Shown in pieces: positions 31,873-42,819 of a stretch of DNA of 64,000 nt. The DNA lies in assembly GCA_024643405.1 (NCBI GenBank), contig JAHENA010000005.1, positions 1 to 64,000 of the forward strand, read 5' to 3'. Position numbers and translations under genes: made by a program. Under the pieces are notes generated by a model that made no database searches, was not told the DNA's origin, and saw nothing but the letters and a program-made list of their open reading frames with translations. Numbering within the stretch: the first letter of the stretch is position 1; each line of letters begins with the position of its first letter. Origin of the DNA: Flavobacteriales bacterium. GTDB lineage: Bacteria; Bacteroidota; Bacteroidia; Flavobacteriales; Flavobacteriaceae.

Positions 31873-34326
31873 ATGGCATATTTTATTGACGTCATACTTC
31901 CAATGCCGCTTGAAAAGTTATTTACCTATAGCATCACTATTTCTGAAGCAGATTTTTTAAAAGCAGGGATGCGTGTGGCAGTACCCTTTGGAAAAGCAAA
32001 AATTTACACGGGAATAGTTTTTAATATACATACTGAAGCGCCGCTTGCTTATGAGGCCAAACCTATTGATCAAATTTTAGATGAAGCTCCTGTGGTTAAT
32101 CCTATTCAACTTAATCTTTGGCAATGGATTGCGAGTTATTACATGTGTACCTTAGGAGATGTTATGAGAGCAGCCTTGCCGAATGCTTTTATTTTAGAGA
32201 GTGAAACGATTATTGTATTAAATACTGATAAAGTCATAAATGATGTAGACTTAAAAGATGATGAATTTTTAGTTTATGAGGCATTAATACATCAATCTTC
32301 CTTGAAAATCCATGATATTTCAAATATACTTGATAAAAAGACGGTCTTACCGGTTATTAAAAGGCTAATAGAGAAAGAAGCCGTTTTAATTGAAGAAGAA
32401 GTATATGAAAAATATAAACCTAAGTTGGTTAGGTATGTGAAATTGCATGCTCATTTTTCTTCTGAAAAAGCACTTCAAAATTTGTTAGAAGAATTAAGTA
32501 GAGCTCCTAAACAAAGCCAAGTGGTACTTTCTTTATTTTCAATTTCAGCAAAGACAAAAAAACCTGTTAAAGTATCAGATTTATCAAATGAAAGTGCTGC
32601 TTCAGCGTCTATTATAAAAACCTTAATTGATAAAGGCGTTCTGGAAGAATATTTTATCCAAACGGATAGAGTTCAATATTCAGGCGCAGAAAATGAAGCG
32701 TCAAAACACCTTAATAAATATCAGGAAACCGCTTTAAGTGAAATTAAGACATCTTTTAAAAAGCAGGCTGTGGTATTATTGCATGGCGTAACTTCTTCAG
32801 GGAAAACAGAAATTTACGTTAAACTTATTGAAGAGGCCTTAGCAAAAAATAAACAGGTATTGTATTTGTTGCCAGAAATTGCCTTAACAACCCAGTTAGT
32901 TGCTAGACTACAGAATTATTTTGGAGAGCAAGTGGCTGTTTTTCATTCAAAATACTCATCACAAGAGCGTGTTGAGGTTTGGAATAATGTCTTGGAAAAT
33001 AAAAATAAAGCACGAATTGTTTTAGGAGCGCGTTCCTCTGTTTTTTTACCATTTAGTAATTTAGGATTGATTATTGTTGACGAAGAACATGAACAATCAT
33101 TTAAACAATTTGATCCTGCGCCTCGTTACCATGCACGTGATACGGCCATTGTTTTAGCTCATTTACATGAGGGTAAATCCCTTTTGGGTTCCGCAACACC
33201 TAGTTTAGAGAGTTATTTTAACGCACATGAAAATAAGTATGGTTTTGTGGAAATTAATACGCGTTATAATAATGTTCTCATGCCTGATATTGAATTGGTT
33301 GATATTAAAGAGAAGCATAAGCGCAAATTGATGAAAGGGCATTTTAGCGACCGTCTCATTGAGGAAATGACTGAAGCTTTGCAAGAAGGAAATCAAATTA
33401 TTTTGTTTCAGAATAGGAGGGGCTTTTCTCCAATAGTAGAATGTAATACGTGTGGAATATCGCCTCAATGTCCTAACTGTGATGTGAGTTTAACCTATCA
33501 TCAATATAAAGACCAATTACGTTGTCATTATTGTGGGTATCACACCGCGATGATTAAAAACTGCTCAGCTTGTGGTAGTGTTGAGTTAGACAGTAAAGGT
33601 TTTGGAACTGAGCAAATAGAAGAAGAAGTTAAATTATTGTTTCCAGATTATAAAGTAGCTCGGATGGATTTGGATACTACAAGAGGAAAATATGGATACG
33701 AAAAAATAATTACCGCTTTTGAACAACAGGACGTTGATATTTTGGTTGGAACACAGATGCTTACAAAAGGCCTAGATTTTAGAAATGTAAAGCTTGTCGG
33801 GATTATGAATGCTGATAATATGCTGAATTTTCCTGATTTTAGAGCCCATGAAAGAAGTTTCCAATTAATGTTACAGGTCTCTGGCAGGGCAGGGCGAACT
33901 GATAAAAGAGGTAAAGTATTAATTCAAACCTACAATCCTGAACATAGAATACTACAACAGGTTTCTACAAATAATTATATTGAAATGTATAACGAACAAA
34001 TGAATGATCGTTATAATTATAAATATCCGCCGGTTTACAAGCAAATTAAAATTACCTTAAGGCATAAAGATTATAACCGAGTTGAGGCAGGGTCACAATG
34101 GATGGCCAAATCACTACGTCAAGTTTTTGGTGACGCTATATTAGGTCCGGAATCACCGCCTATTGCCAGAATTAGAAATCAATTTCATAAAAATATATTG
34201 GTAAAAATTCCTAAAAAACAATCTTTAATAAAAACAAAAGAAGCTATTATTAAAATAAATAACAGCTTCTCAAGTATTAAGGATTTTAGGTCGGTAAAGG
34301 TAATTTTAAATGTCGATAACTTTTAG
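31873..34326 (+). CDS. priA: Primosomal protein N' (PriA helicase)
   Basis: LLHGVTSSGKTEIYVKLI; DEEHEQSFKQ; CNTCGISPQCPNCDVSLTYH...CHYCGYH zinc sites; GTQMLTKGLDFRNV. Confidence 0.97.
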   Translation: MAYFIDVILPMPLEKLFTYSITISEADFLKAGMRVAVPFGKAKIYTGIVFNIHTEAPLAYEAKPIDQILDEAPVVNPIQLNLWQWIASYYMCTLGDVMRAALPNAFILESETIIVLNTDKVINDVDLKDDEFLVYEALIHQSSLKIHDISNILDKKTVLPVIKRLIEKEAVLIEEEVYEKYKPKLVRYVKLHAHFSSEKALQNLLEELSRAPKQSQVVLSLFSISAKTKKPVKVSDLSNESAASASIIKTLIDKGVLEEYFIQTDRVQYSGAENEASKHLNKYQETALSEIKTSFKKQAVVLLHGVTSSGKTEIYVKLIEEALAKNKQVLYLLPEIALTTQLVARLQNYFGEQVAVFHSKYSSQERVEVWNNVLENKNKARIVLGARSSVFLPFSNLGLIIVDEEHEQSFKQFDPAPRYHARDTAIVLAHLHEGKSLLGSATPSLESYFNAHENKYGFVEINTRYNNVLMPDIELVDIKEKHKRKLMKGHFSDRLIEEMTEALQEGNQIILFQNRRGFSPIVECNTCGISPQCPNCDVSLTYHQYKDQLRCHYCGYHTAMIKNCSACGSVELDSKGFGTEQIEEEVKLLFPDYKVARMDLDTTRGKYGYEKIITAFEQQDVDILVGTQMLTKGLDFRNVKLVGIMNADNMLNFPDFRAHERSFQLMLQVSGRAGRTDKRGKVLIQTYNPEHRILQQVSTNNYIEMYNEQMNDRYNYKYPPVYKQIKITLRHKDYNRVEAGSQWMAKSLRQVFGDAILGPESPPIARIRNQFHKNILVKIPKKQSLIKTKEAIIKINNSFSSIKDFRSVKVILNVDNF

Positions 34327-34328
34327 TA

Positions 34329-35024
34329 TTAAATGTTATTTAAAGCATCTACAAGTTGTGTCTTTTTATTTCTACTTAAAGGAATTTCATAAGCACCAAC
34401 TTCCACATTTTTACTGTTAAATCTATCTATTTTATCAAGATTAACAATATAAGATTTATGAATTCTTAGAAATTTATTTTCTGGTAATTCTTTTTCAAAT
34501 GATTTCATGGTCGATAATACTACAAGACTATTCTCTTCAGTCACCAATTTTACGTAATCTCCTAAAGCTTCAATCCATTTAATGTCTTTAATGTAAACTT
34601 TACGTTTTTTAAGATTACTTTTTACAAAGATATGTTCACCTTCTTCTTCATTAAAGTCTAAGGTTAATTTATGCTGTTCTAATGCTTTTTCAACAGCCGT
34701 ATTAAAACGCTCTCTTGTAATTGGTTTATGCAAGTAATCGGTAGCATCATAATTAAACGCTTTAAAAGCATATTCTGTTTTACCGGTTACAAAAATAATT
34801 TGGGGTTTGTTGTTTAATACATCCAAGAGCTCAAAGCCATTAAGTACAGGCATTTCAATATCTAAAAAGATAAGGTCTACTTGATTTGTATTTAAACCAT
34901 TTTTTGTTTCTAAAGCACTACTGTACTCCGCAATTAAGTTGAGAGAGGGGTGATTCTCTACTAACTTGACTATTGAGAGACGTTGTATTGCTGAATCGTC
35001 TACTACTACACAGTTTAAAGTCAT
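34329..35024 (-). CDS. LytTR-family response regulator
   Basis: Receiver domain CVVVDDSAIQRLSIV...LIFLDIEMPVLNGFELL...KPITRERF; LytTR domain IKWIEALGDYVKLVT...FLRIHKSYIVNLDKI. Confidence 0.95.
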   Translation of the reverse strand: MTLNCVVVDDSAIQRLSIVKLVENHPSLNLIAEYSSALETKNGLNTNQVDLIFLDIEMPVLNGFELLDVLNNKPQIIFVTGKTEYAFKAFNYDATDYLHKPITRERFNTAVEKALEQHKLTLDFNEEEGEHIFVKSNLKKRKVYIKDIKWIEALGDYVKLVTEENSLVVLSTMKSFEKELPENKFLRIHKSYIVNLDKIDRFNSKNVEVGAYEIPLSRNKKTQLVDALNNI

Positions 35025-35147
35025 AACATTTTATATTTCGGTTAAGATATCGACAATATTACAAAAAATTCGGTTAAAAACCAAATTTCATCGTTAAACT
35101 GTTTTTTTTAACAAAATTTTAACATTTATGAAATAACTAGAATATAC

Positions 35148-35178
35148 TTGCAATATATAAATAAATAGATTATTTTTG
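35148..35178 (+). promoter_or_regulatory. Bacteroidetes-type promoter of rpsF operon
   Basis: TTG (35148-35150), 20 nt spacer, TATTTTTG (35171-35178) matching the TTG-N(17-23)-TAnnTTTG consensus. Confidence 0.65.
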
Positions 35179-35208
35179 CACCCATTTTAATAATAAATTT
35201 AGATTTTT

Positions 35209-35547
35209 ATGAATCATTATGAAACTGTTTTCATCTTAAATCCCGTTTTATCTGAAGATCAGATAAAGGAAACAGTAAAGAAATACGAAGATTTTCTTGT
35301 TTCTAGAGGAGCTAAGATGGTATCGAAAGAAGATTGGGGACTAAAAAAATTAGCTTACCCTATTCAAAACAAGAAAAGTGGTTTTTACCACTTAATGGAA
35401 TATACTGTTGATGGAGAAGTAATAGCTCCGTTAGAAGTAGAATTTAGACGTGACGAGCGTTTTATGCGCTATTTAACTGTTAGTTTAGACAAGCATGCTG
35501 TGTCTTGGGCAGAAAGAAGAAGAGCAAAACTTAAAGAAAAAGCGTAA
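35209..35547 (+). CDS. rpsF: 30S ribosomal protein bS6
   Basis: [18 protein letters not shown]...[23 protein letters not shown]...[10 protein letters not shown]. Confidence 0.98.
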   Translation: MNHYETVFILNPVLSEDQIKETVKKYEDFLVSRGAKMVSKEDWGLKKLAYPIQNKKSGFYHLMEYTVDGEVIAPLEVEFRRDERFMRYLTVSLDKHAVSWAERRRAKLKEKA

Positions 35548-35549
35548 TT

Positions 35550-35846
35550 ATGTCAACAATTGAACAACAAGCAAAAGGAAAAAAAGACGGAGAAATCAGA
35601 TATCTTACGCCTTTAAATATTGAAACTAACAAAACTAAAAAGTATTGTCGTTTCAAAAAGTCTGGTATTAAGTATGTAGATTATAAAGATGCAGACTGGT
35701 TATTAGGTTTTGTTAATGAGCAAGGTAAAATTTTACCAAGAAGATTAACAGGAACTTCATTAAAGTACCAAAGGAAAGTGTCAGTGGCTGTAAAAAGAGC
35801 GCGTCACTTAGCTTTAATGCCTTACGTAGCCGATTTATTAAAATAA
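35550..35846 (+). CDS. rpsR: 30S ribosomal protein bS18
   Basis: IDYKD-like core '[51 protein letters not shown]'. Confidence 0.98.
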   Translation: MSTIEQQAKGKKDGEIRYLTPLNIETNKTKKYCRFKKSGIKYVDYKDADWLLGFVNEQGKILPRRLTGTSLKYQRKVSVAVKRARHLALMPYVADLLK

Positions 35847-35859
35847 AATACCGATAACA

Positions 35860-36312
35860 ATGGAACTTATATTAAAACAAGACGTTGAAAACTTAGGATT
35901 TAAAGACGATGTTGTAACAGTTAAGAACGGTTATGGTAGAAATTTTTTAATTCCTCAAAAACAAGCTATTTTAGCTACAGTTTCTGCTAAAAAAGTATTA
36001 GCAGAAAATTTAAAGCAAAGAGCTTTTAAAGACAAAAAAATAATTGATGATGCAAATAAAATTGCTGAAGTTTTAAAAGCTTTAGAAATTAAAATTACTG
36101 CTAAAGTAGGTACTGGAGACAAATTATTTGGTTCTGTAAGCAATATGGATGTAGCTGAAGCATTGTCAAAAGAAGGACAATCAATTGACAAAAAGTATAT
36201 TGCAGTTGCAGGTGGGCATGTAAAGCGTTTAGGAAAGTACGATGCTACAATACGATTACACAGAGACGTAACTGTTGACTTACCATTTGAGGTTATTGCA
36301 CAAGCAGATTAA
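35860..36312 (+). CDS. rplI: 50S ribosomal protein bL9
   Basis: MELILKQDVENLGFKDDVVTVKNGYGRNFLIPQKQAI. Confidence 0.98.
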   Translation: MELILKQDVENLGFKDDVVTVKNGYGRNFLIPQKQAILATVSAKKVLAENLKQRAFKDKKIIDDANKIAEVLKALEIKITAKVGTGDKLFGSVSNMDVAEALSKEGQSIDKKYIAVAGGHVKRLGKYDATIRLHRDVTVDLPFEVIAQAD

Positions 36313-36346
36313 TCAAAATAAATAGTTAACAATAGTTAATAAATAA

Positions 36347-36376
36347 AGGGCTACTCATTTGAGTGGCCCTCTTTTT
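36347..36376 (+). terminator. Terminator after rplI
   Basis: agggctactc-attt-gagtggccct followed by cttttttat. Confidence 0.85.
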
Positions 36377-36425
36377 TATGTGTACTATTGATTACTTTTG
36401 ATACACTAATTCAAAATTTCTTTAA

Positions 36426-39400
36426 ATGAAAAAAATCACTTTGTTTTTAATGTTTATGTTGAGCGTTAGTTTTGCAATTGCGCAAGTGACTACCTCTAAT
36501 ATAAAAGGATTAATATTAGATGAAGCTTCTCAGCCATTAATGGGAGCTAACATTGTCGTTATTCACACACCAACAGGCACAAAAGATGGAGCGGCTTCCA
36601 ATTTTGATGGCCGTTACAACTTATTAAATCTTCGTGTTGGAGGGCCTTACAGTATAACGGTAAGTTATATAGGTTATAAAGCACAAACTTTTAATGATGT
36701 TTACCTGGATTTAGGTAAAACACTTAGCTTAGATTTAATTCTTGTGCCAGATAGCGAGCAATTAGAAGCGGTTGTTGTAACAGGAACTACTGGCACTGGT
36801 ACCTTTGGAAGTGACAGAACAGGTGCGGAAACCAGTGTAGGAAGACGTGAATTAACCCGCTTGCCTTCAATCTCTCGTTCTGCTTCAGATTTCACAAGAT
36901 TAGAACCTACTGCCAGTGGAAACTCCTTTGGTGGAAGAAATGATCAGTTTAATAATTTCTCTTTAGATGGAGCCATATTTAATAACCCATTTGGATTAGA
37001 TGCTCCAACCCCTGGTGGTCAAACGGATGCACAGCCTATTTCTTTAGATGCAATTGATCAAATATCGGTTTCTACTGCGCCTTATGATGTGACCCAATCT
37101 GGGTTTACAGGTGCATCAGTAAACGCCGTCACCAAAAGTGGTACCAATGAATTTCATGGAACCGTTTATGGGTTTACCAGAAATGAAAAAATGACGGGTA
37201 AGAAAATTAAAGGAGAAGAAGTGGTTAGACCTAAATTAGATCAAACTCAGTATGGTGTTAGCGTAGGAGGACCAATTATAAAAAATAAATTATTCTTTTT
37301 TGCCAATTTTGAAAAAGATGACCGTTCAGATTTAGGTTCTAATGGTTGGGTGCCAAACAGAGGCACTGGCGCTATTAATGAGTCTAGAGTTTCAGCATCA
37401 GATTTGATGGCGGTTCAAAGCGCATTATCAGATTTAGGATACAATACGGGAGCTTATGAAGGCTTTACTTATGCCTCACAATCTACTAAGGGAATTTTTA
37501 AACTGGATTGGAATATAAATGAGAAAAACCGTTTAGCCATTATTTATAACTGGTTGGATGCTTCAAAGGAAAAACCTGCACATCCAACAGCGCTTGGTTT
37601 TAGAGGTCCAAATGCAGCGACTTTACAATTTGAAAATACAGGTTATGAAATCAATAATAAATTACAATCTATTCAGTTAGAATTGAATTCAACCTTATCA
37701 TCAACTGCTAGTAATAAACTTCAAGTAGGTTATACGCATTTTGATGATTTCAGAAACCCGCTTTCTGTTCCGGCGCCAACCATCACCATTCAGGAAGGTG
37801 GATCCAATTATATTATAGCTGGTCATGAGCCATTTTCTATTCACAATACGCTTGATCAAAAAGTATTTCAATTTACTGATAATTTAAGTTTTTATCAAGG
37901 TGATCATACCTTTACTATTGGAACGTCATTTGAAAAATTCGAGTTTGATAACTCTTTTAATCTTGGAGCCTATGGCGCAAGAGGGGTGTTTTTTCCTTCT
38001 TATGGAAGTGTAGCTGATTTTCTTGCAGATGCAGGTCCTGGAGGAGGCATGCAAGCCATGTTAAATGATGCGACAGCGGCGAATGCTGCTTTAGAAGCTA
38101 ATGGAACAGGTGTTCCGGGTGGATGGGCATTGGCTGAAACTAATGTTGGACAATTAGCATTTTATGCACAGGATGAATGGAATCTTTCTGATAGATTTAA
38201 ATTAACCTATGGGGTCCGTTTTGATAAACCATTGTTCTTTGATTCAGCACAAAAGGCTCAGGATGTCATTGACAGAGCATGTTGTTATGTGCCGGATATA
38301 CCTTATGTGAATCCAAATACAGGAGAGTCTGTAAAATTAGATAATACACAAATGCCTAATAATGATTGGTTAATTTCTCCTCGATTAGGATTTAATTATG
38401 ATGTTAATGGTAACGATACTTTTCAGTTACGAGGTGGTTCTGGTTTATTTACAGGTCGTTTCCCATTTGTATGGTTAGGAAACCAAATTGGAAATCCAGA
38501 AGTGTTTTTCTACCAAATGGTTGACCCAGAATACAAGTTTCCACAAGTTTGGAGAACTAATATAGGAACGGACTATAAATTTGAAAATGGTTTAATTTTA
38601 ACGGGTGATGTTTCTTATACTAAAGATATTAACGGCGCACACGTTCAAAACTGGGGATTATTACCTCCTTCAGGAACTTTGCAAGGCGTAGATAACAGAG
38701 CAATTTATACTTCTGCTGATATTATTAATAACGCTTATGTATTTACTAATTCAGATAAAGGCCGTATTTGGAATGCTTCTGTGAAAGCTCAAAAAACCTT
38801 TAATAATGGTTTTTACACTATGTTCGCTTATAGCTATTTAAATTCAAAAGATGTCAACTCCATTGAGGCAGAAATTACAGGAGATGCCTTTGTTTTTAAT
38901 GCTGCTTTAGGAAATGTTAATGATGACGTGTTGTCTTATTCTAAATATGGTGATACACATCGATTCATTGGTGTTATGAGTAAAAAATGGAATTATGGAA
39001 ATGATAAATGGTCTACTACGTTGTCAACATTTTTTGAATATGCACAAGGAGGTCGTTTTAACTATACTTACGGTGGAGATATTAACGGCGATGGTTCTAA
39101 TTTAAATGATCTTATTTATGTGCCAACCTCAAGTGAAATTACTCAAATGCAATTTTCAGGAGCTGGACAAGGCGCTGCTTTAGATGCTTTTATTGCACAG
39201 GATGATTATTTAAGCGGAAGACGTGGTGAATATGCTGAACGCTACGGAGCTATTGCACCTTGGAGAGGCAGATGGGATATTAAATTTTTACAAGATTATA
39301 ATATCAAAGTTTCTGAAAATAAAACTAATACGATTCAATTTAGTATAGACGTACTTAATGTTGGTAACCTAATCAATTCTGATTGGGGCGTCATTCAACA

Positions 39401-39551
39401 ACCAAACAATGTACAACCAATTGGGGTATCGGTTGATGGAACAGGCACTCCAACCTATACTTTTGATCCCAACCAGACAAAAACCTTTGGGTTTGACTCT
39501 AGTTTAGCTTCACGCTGGCAAGCGCAAGTAGGATTACGTTATATTTTCTAA
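36426..39551 (+). CDS. TonB-dependent receptor with N-terminal carboxypeptidase-regulatory-like domain (Oar-like)
   Basis: Signal peptide; IKGLILDEASQPLMGANIVV...FDGRYNLLNLRVGGPYSITVSYIGY; plug 'FNNFSLDGAIFNNPFGL...DQISVSTAPYDVTQSGFTGASVNAVTKSGTNEFHGTVYGF'; C-terminal aromatic LRYIF. Confidence 0.93.
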   Translation: MKKITLFLMFMLSVSFAIAQVTTSNIKGLILDEASQPLMGANIVVIHTPTGTKDGAASNFDGRYNLLNLRVGGPYSITVSYIGYKAQTFNDVYLDLGKTLSLDLILVPDSEQLEAVVVTGTTGTGTFGSDRTGAETSVGRRELTRLPSISRSASDFTRLEPTASGNSFGGRNDQFNNFSLDGAIFNNPFGLDAPTPGGQTDAQPISLDAIDQISVSTAPYDVTQSGFTGASVNAVTKSGTNEFHGTVYGFTRNEKMTGKKIKGEEVVRPKLDQTQYGVSVGGPIIKNKLFFFANFEKDDRSDLGSNGWVPNRGTGAINESRVSASDLMAVQSALSDLGYNTGAYEGFTYASQSTKGIFKLDWNINEKNRLAIIYNWLDASKEKPAHPTALGFRGPNAATLQFENTGYEINNKLQSIQLELNSTLSSTASNKLQVGYTHFDDFRNPLSVPAPTITIQEGGSNYIIAGHEPFSIHNTLDQKVFQFTDNLSFYQGDHTFTIGTSFEKFEFDNSFNLGAYGARGVFFPSYGSVADFLADAGPGGGMQAMLNDATAANAALEANGTGVPGGWALAETNVGQLAFYAQDEWNLSDRFKLTYGVRFDKPLFFDSAQKAQDVIDRACCYVPDIPYVNPNTGESVKLDNTQMPNNDWLISPRLGFNYDVNGNDTFQLRGGSGLFTGRFPFVWLGNQIGNPEVFFYQMVDPEYKFPQVWRTNIGTDYKFENGLILTGDVSYTKDINGAHVQNWGLLPPSGTLQGVDNRAIYTSADIINNAYVFTNSDKGRIWNASVKAQKTFNNGFYTMFAYSYLNSKDVNSIEAEITGDAFVFNAALGNVNDDVLSYSKYGDTHRFIGVMSKKWNYGNDKWSTTLSTFFEYAQGGRFNYTYGGDINGDGSNLNDLIYVPTSSEITQMQFSGAGQGAALDAFIAQDDYLSGRRGEYAERYGAIAPWRGRWDIKFLQDYNIKVSENKTNTIQFSIDVLNVGNLINSDWGVIQQPNNVQPIGVSVDGTGTPTYTFDPNQTKTFGFDSSLASRWQAQVGLRYIF

Positions 39552-39578
39552 AATTAAAAGAATTTATATTATTAAATT

Positions 39579-39608
39579 TGCGCTCCTAATTAGGGGCGCA
39601 TTTTTTTT
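39579..39608 (+). terminator. Terminator after the TonB receptor gene
   Basis: tgcgctcct-aatt-aggggcgca followed by tttttttt. Confidence 0.85.
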
Positions 39609-39611
39609 ATT

Positions 39612-40079
39612 ATGAAGTATAGTAGATTAACAAAAGAGCAATTCGAAGAATTACAACAAGAATTTATAAACTTTTTAGCGACACAGTCTGTGACCGCTGA
39701 TGAGTGGAAAAATTTAAAGGAAAATAAGCCTGAACTGGCAGAAATGGAACTGGATATTTTTAGTGATCTCATATGGGAAGGTGTTTTAAAAAGCGCTAAA
39801 TATTTGGAACATATTTCGCCACAACATATGCATTTGTTCTCCATTAATAATGATAGTATGCATGTTATAGCTGTTACCTTAAAAAATGAAGTGGATATGA
39901 CTACAAAGGAAGGCTTTGGTTGGTTACGTGATAATTTAATGGATGAAAATGTAGAGTTTTTACAAGCAAAAAAGGAATATTCTGAAGACAGAAATCTTGA
40001 TGTTTTTAAACTGATTCAACAAGGTTCCGTCATTACAAAAGGTGATTTGTATAACTATTTTAATAAACTCATCAATTAG
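39612..40079 (+). CDS. Conserved hypothetical protein (possibly DUF6495-like)
   Basis: ATG start, 155 aa; no catalytic motif recognised. Family assignment is from memory only. Confidence 0.7.
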   Translation: MKYSRLTKEQFEELQQEFINFLATQSVTADEWKNLKENKPELAEMELDIFSDLIWEGVLKSAKYLEHISPQHMHLFSINNDSMHVIAVTLKNEVDMTTKEGFGWLRDNLMDENVEFLQAKKEYSEDRNLDVFKLIQQGSVITKGDLYNYFNKLIN

Positions 40080-41321
40080 TTATTCATAACGTAAGGACTC
40101 CACAGGATCTAGTTTAGAGGCCTTAATAGCAGGTAATAACCCGGATAATATTGCTACCAGAAAGGTGATTGCAAAAGCACTAAACATGGCTAGCCATGGC
40201 GTGGTAAAATTAAATCCGGCTGCTGATGAAACCCCTAAGCCTATTAATAGGCCTAAGATTATTCCTAAAATACCACCTAATTGTCCGACAATAATAGTTT
40301 CAACAAAAAATTGAACCGCAATGGTGGCACGCTTGGCCCCTAAAGCTTTTCTTACACCTATCTCACGAGTTCTTTCTGTAACTGACACCAGCATAATATT
40401 CATTAACGCAATAGATGATCCAAAAATGGTAATGATACTTATAATCCAGGCGGCCATATACAAATATTGTGTGATAGAACCGACTCTGTTAATTAAATCA
40501 GTACTGTTTTCAATAGCGAAATTGTTGTCTTCAATCGGGTTTAACTTTCTAATTTTTCTAAAAGTAATCACGGCCTCTTCCTGAGCATTTTCAAGAAGTT
40601 CTTTTTTTTCTACTTTAACACTTAAACCGTAATTGATATTGGCATTTGTAAAAATAGAACGCGCTTTTTGAATGGGAATAATAACCCGATAATCCTCGTT
40701 ACTACCGAGTCCTGTTTTTTTAGATTCTAATATGCCGATAACCTTAAATTTAGTGCCTCTTACACTAATGGTTTTATTTAACGGGTATAAGTCATTAAAT
40801 AATTTTTTTTGTAAATCCACGCCAATCACGCATACATTATTATTGTTTTCAACGTCAAAGTAATTGAATTCTCTTCCTAAAGCTATTTTTAATCCTGAGT
40901 TTTGTAGATAATTTTCATTCGCTCCTAAAACTGGAACATCGGGATCCGTTTTTGTGCTTTCATATTTTATTTCTGCGGCATTGGTTCCTGTAAAGACAAG
41001 AGAAATTGACGATAGAGGAAATTGATATTTTTCAATAAAATCCTTGGCGTCTGCATAGGTTATCACCGGGTTTTGTTTTTGACGTTCTCCACCACCACGA
41101 CGCTGTACTTTAAACTCATCACGTTGAATATTAAACGTGTTGGCGCCCATGGATGAAAAATCACTTGATATGGTGTTTTCAAGGGCAGAAATAGCACTTA
41201 AAATGCCAACCAGAGCCGTAATGCCTATGGCAATAATTAAAACGGTTAAAATAGTACGTAATATTTGACTTTTTATAGAATCTATAGCAATTCTAATATT
41301 TTCCCGCACTAATGAAAACAT
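40080..41321 (-). CDS. ABC transporter permease, MacB/FtsX type
   Basis: N-terminal 'LRTILTVLIIAIGITALVGILSAISALE', periplasmic domain, C-terminal 'ITIFGSSIALMNIMLVSVTERTREIGVRKALGAKR'. Confidence 0.95.
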   Translation of the reverse strand: MFSLVRENIRIAIDSIKSQILRTILTVLIIAIGITALVGILSAISALENTISSDFSSMGANTFNIQRDEFKVQRRGGGERQKQNPVITYADAKDFIEKYQFPLSSISLVFTGTNAAEIKYESTKTDPDVPVLGANENYLQNSGLKIALGREFNYFDVENNNNVCVIGVDLQKKLFNDLYPLNKTISVRGTKFKVIGILESKKTGLGSNEDYRVIIPIQKARSIFTNANINYGLSVKVEKKELLENAQEEAVITFRKIRKLNPIEDNNFAIENSTDLINRVGSITQYLYMAAWIISIITIFGSSIALMNIMLVSVTERTREIGVRKALGAKRATIAVQFFVETIIVGQLGGILGIILGLLIGLGVSSAAGFNFTTPWLAMFSAFAITFLVAILSGLLPAIKASKLDPVESLRYE

Positions 41322-41448
41322 AAACTGGATTTAAAAATTATTCACTTTTTTTGTTAGACTAAGAAAGGGCAATAAAGTTACTATAAAATTTAAAAAAGGT
41401 AACAAGTCACATTAAAAATTAAGATATTTGTGCAATAAAAATATTTCC

Positions 41449-42819
41449 ATGGCTCAAAAACCAAGTATTCCTAAAGGCACAAGAGATTTTAATCCGGAAC
41501 AAGTTTCTAAAAGAAATTATATTTTTCAAAAAATTAGAAGTGTTTTTGAAACTTTTGGATTTCAACCGATAGAGACTCCGAGTTTTGAAAATTCTGAAAC
41601 TTTAATGGGAAAATATGGAGAAGAAGGAGACCGATTGATTTTTAAGATTTTAGATTCTGGTGATTATTTAAGTAAAGTAGATGATTCTATATTTAATCTC
41701 AAAGATTCTAATAAATTAACAAGTTCTATTTCTGAAAAAGCTTTGAGGTACGATTTAACCGTACCGTTTGCGCGTTATGTAGTACAACACCAAAATGAGA
41801 TTGAATTTCCTTTTAAGAGGTATCAAATGCAACCGGTATGGCGGGCCGACAGACCACAAAAAGGGCGTTTTAGAGAATTTTACCAATGTGATGCTGATGT
41901 GGTTGGTTCGCAATCATTATGGCAGGAAGTTGAGTTTGTGCAGCTTTATGATGCAGTTTTTTCAGAATTAAAACTAGAAGGTGTTACTATTAAAATTAAT
42001 AATCGCAAAATACTTTCTGGTATTGCAGAAGTTATTGGTGCACAAGATAAATTAATTGATTTTACGGTAGCCCTTGATAAACTTGATAAAATAGGCGAGG
42101 AGAAGGTTAAAGAAGAAATGTTGAGTAAAGATATTCCTCAAGCAGGTATTGATAAATTAAAACCATTATTCAATTTAAAAGGAAGTTTTGAAAGTCAAAT
42201 GGAAACACTTAGGACTATTTTGGCATCTTCAAAAGAAGGATTAAAAGGGATTGAAGAATTGGAATTTATGAATACAGCTATGAACACCTTAGGTTTAAAA
42301 ACAGCGTCCTTACAACTGGATGTTACCTTAGCCCGCGGTTTAAATTATTATACGGGGGCTATTTTTGAAGTGTCTGCTCCTAAAACGGTCCAAATGGGTT
42401 CTATTGGTGGAGGTGGAAGATACGATGACCTCACAGGTATTTTTGGTTTAAAGGATGTGAGCGGCGTGGGTATTAGTTTTGGATTGGATAGAATTTATTT
42501 GGTATTAGAAGAATTAGGTCTGTTTCCTGAGACGATTACTAAAACCATTGATGTTCTATTCATCAATTTTGGTGAGAAGGAGGCCTTATTCAGCTTAAAA
42601 GCAATCAAACAATTGCGTGAAAATAACATCAATGCAGAATTATATCCTGATGCTGCTAAAATGAAAAAACAAATGAACTATGCCAATAAAAGAAATGTGC
42701 CGTTTGTAGTTTTGGTTGGAGAGCAAGAAATGAATTCAAATACCTATACCTTAAAAAACATGGTATTAGGAACTCAGGTAGCGTTAAGTTTAAAAGAGTT
42801 AATTAATCTTATCAAATAA
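41449..42819 (+). CDS. hisS: Histidyl-tRNA synthetase
   Basis: [62 protein letters not shown] at 41449 preferred. Confidence 0.97.
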   Translation: MAQKPSIPKGTRDFNPEQVSKRNYIFQKIRSVFETFGFQPIETPSFENSETLMGKYGEEGDRLIFKILDSGDYLSKVDDSIFNLKDSNKLTSSISEKALRYDLTVPFARYVVQHQNEIEFPFKRYQMQPVWRADRPQKGRFREFYQCDADVVGSQSLWQEVEFVQLYDAVFSELKLEGVTIKINNRKILSGIAEVIGAQDKLIDFTVALDKLDKIGEEKVKEEMLSKDIPQAGIDKLKPLFNLKGSFESQMETLRTILASSKEGLKGIEELEFMNTAMNTLGLKTASLQLDVTLARGLNYYTGAIFEVSAPKTVQMGSIGGGGRYDDLTGIFGLKDVSGVGISFGLDRIYLVLEELGLFPETITKTIDVLFINFGEKEALFSLKAIKQLRENNINAELYPDAAKMKKQMNYANKRNVPFVVLVGEQEMNSNTYTLKNMVLGTQVALSLKELINLIK

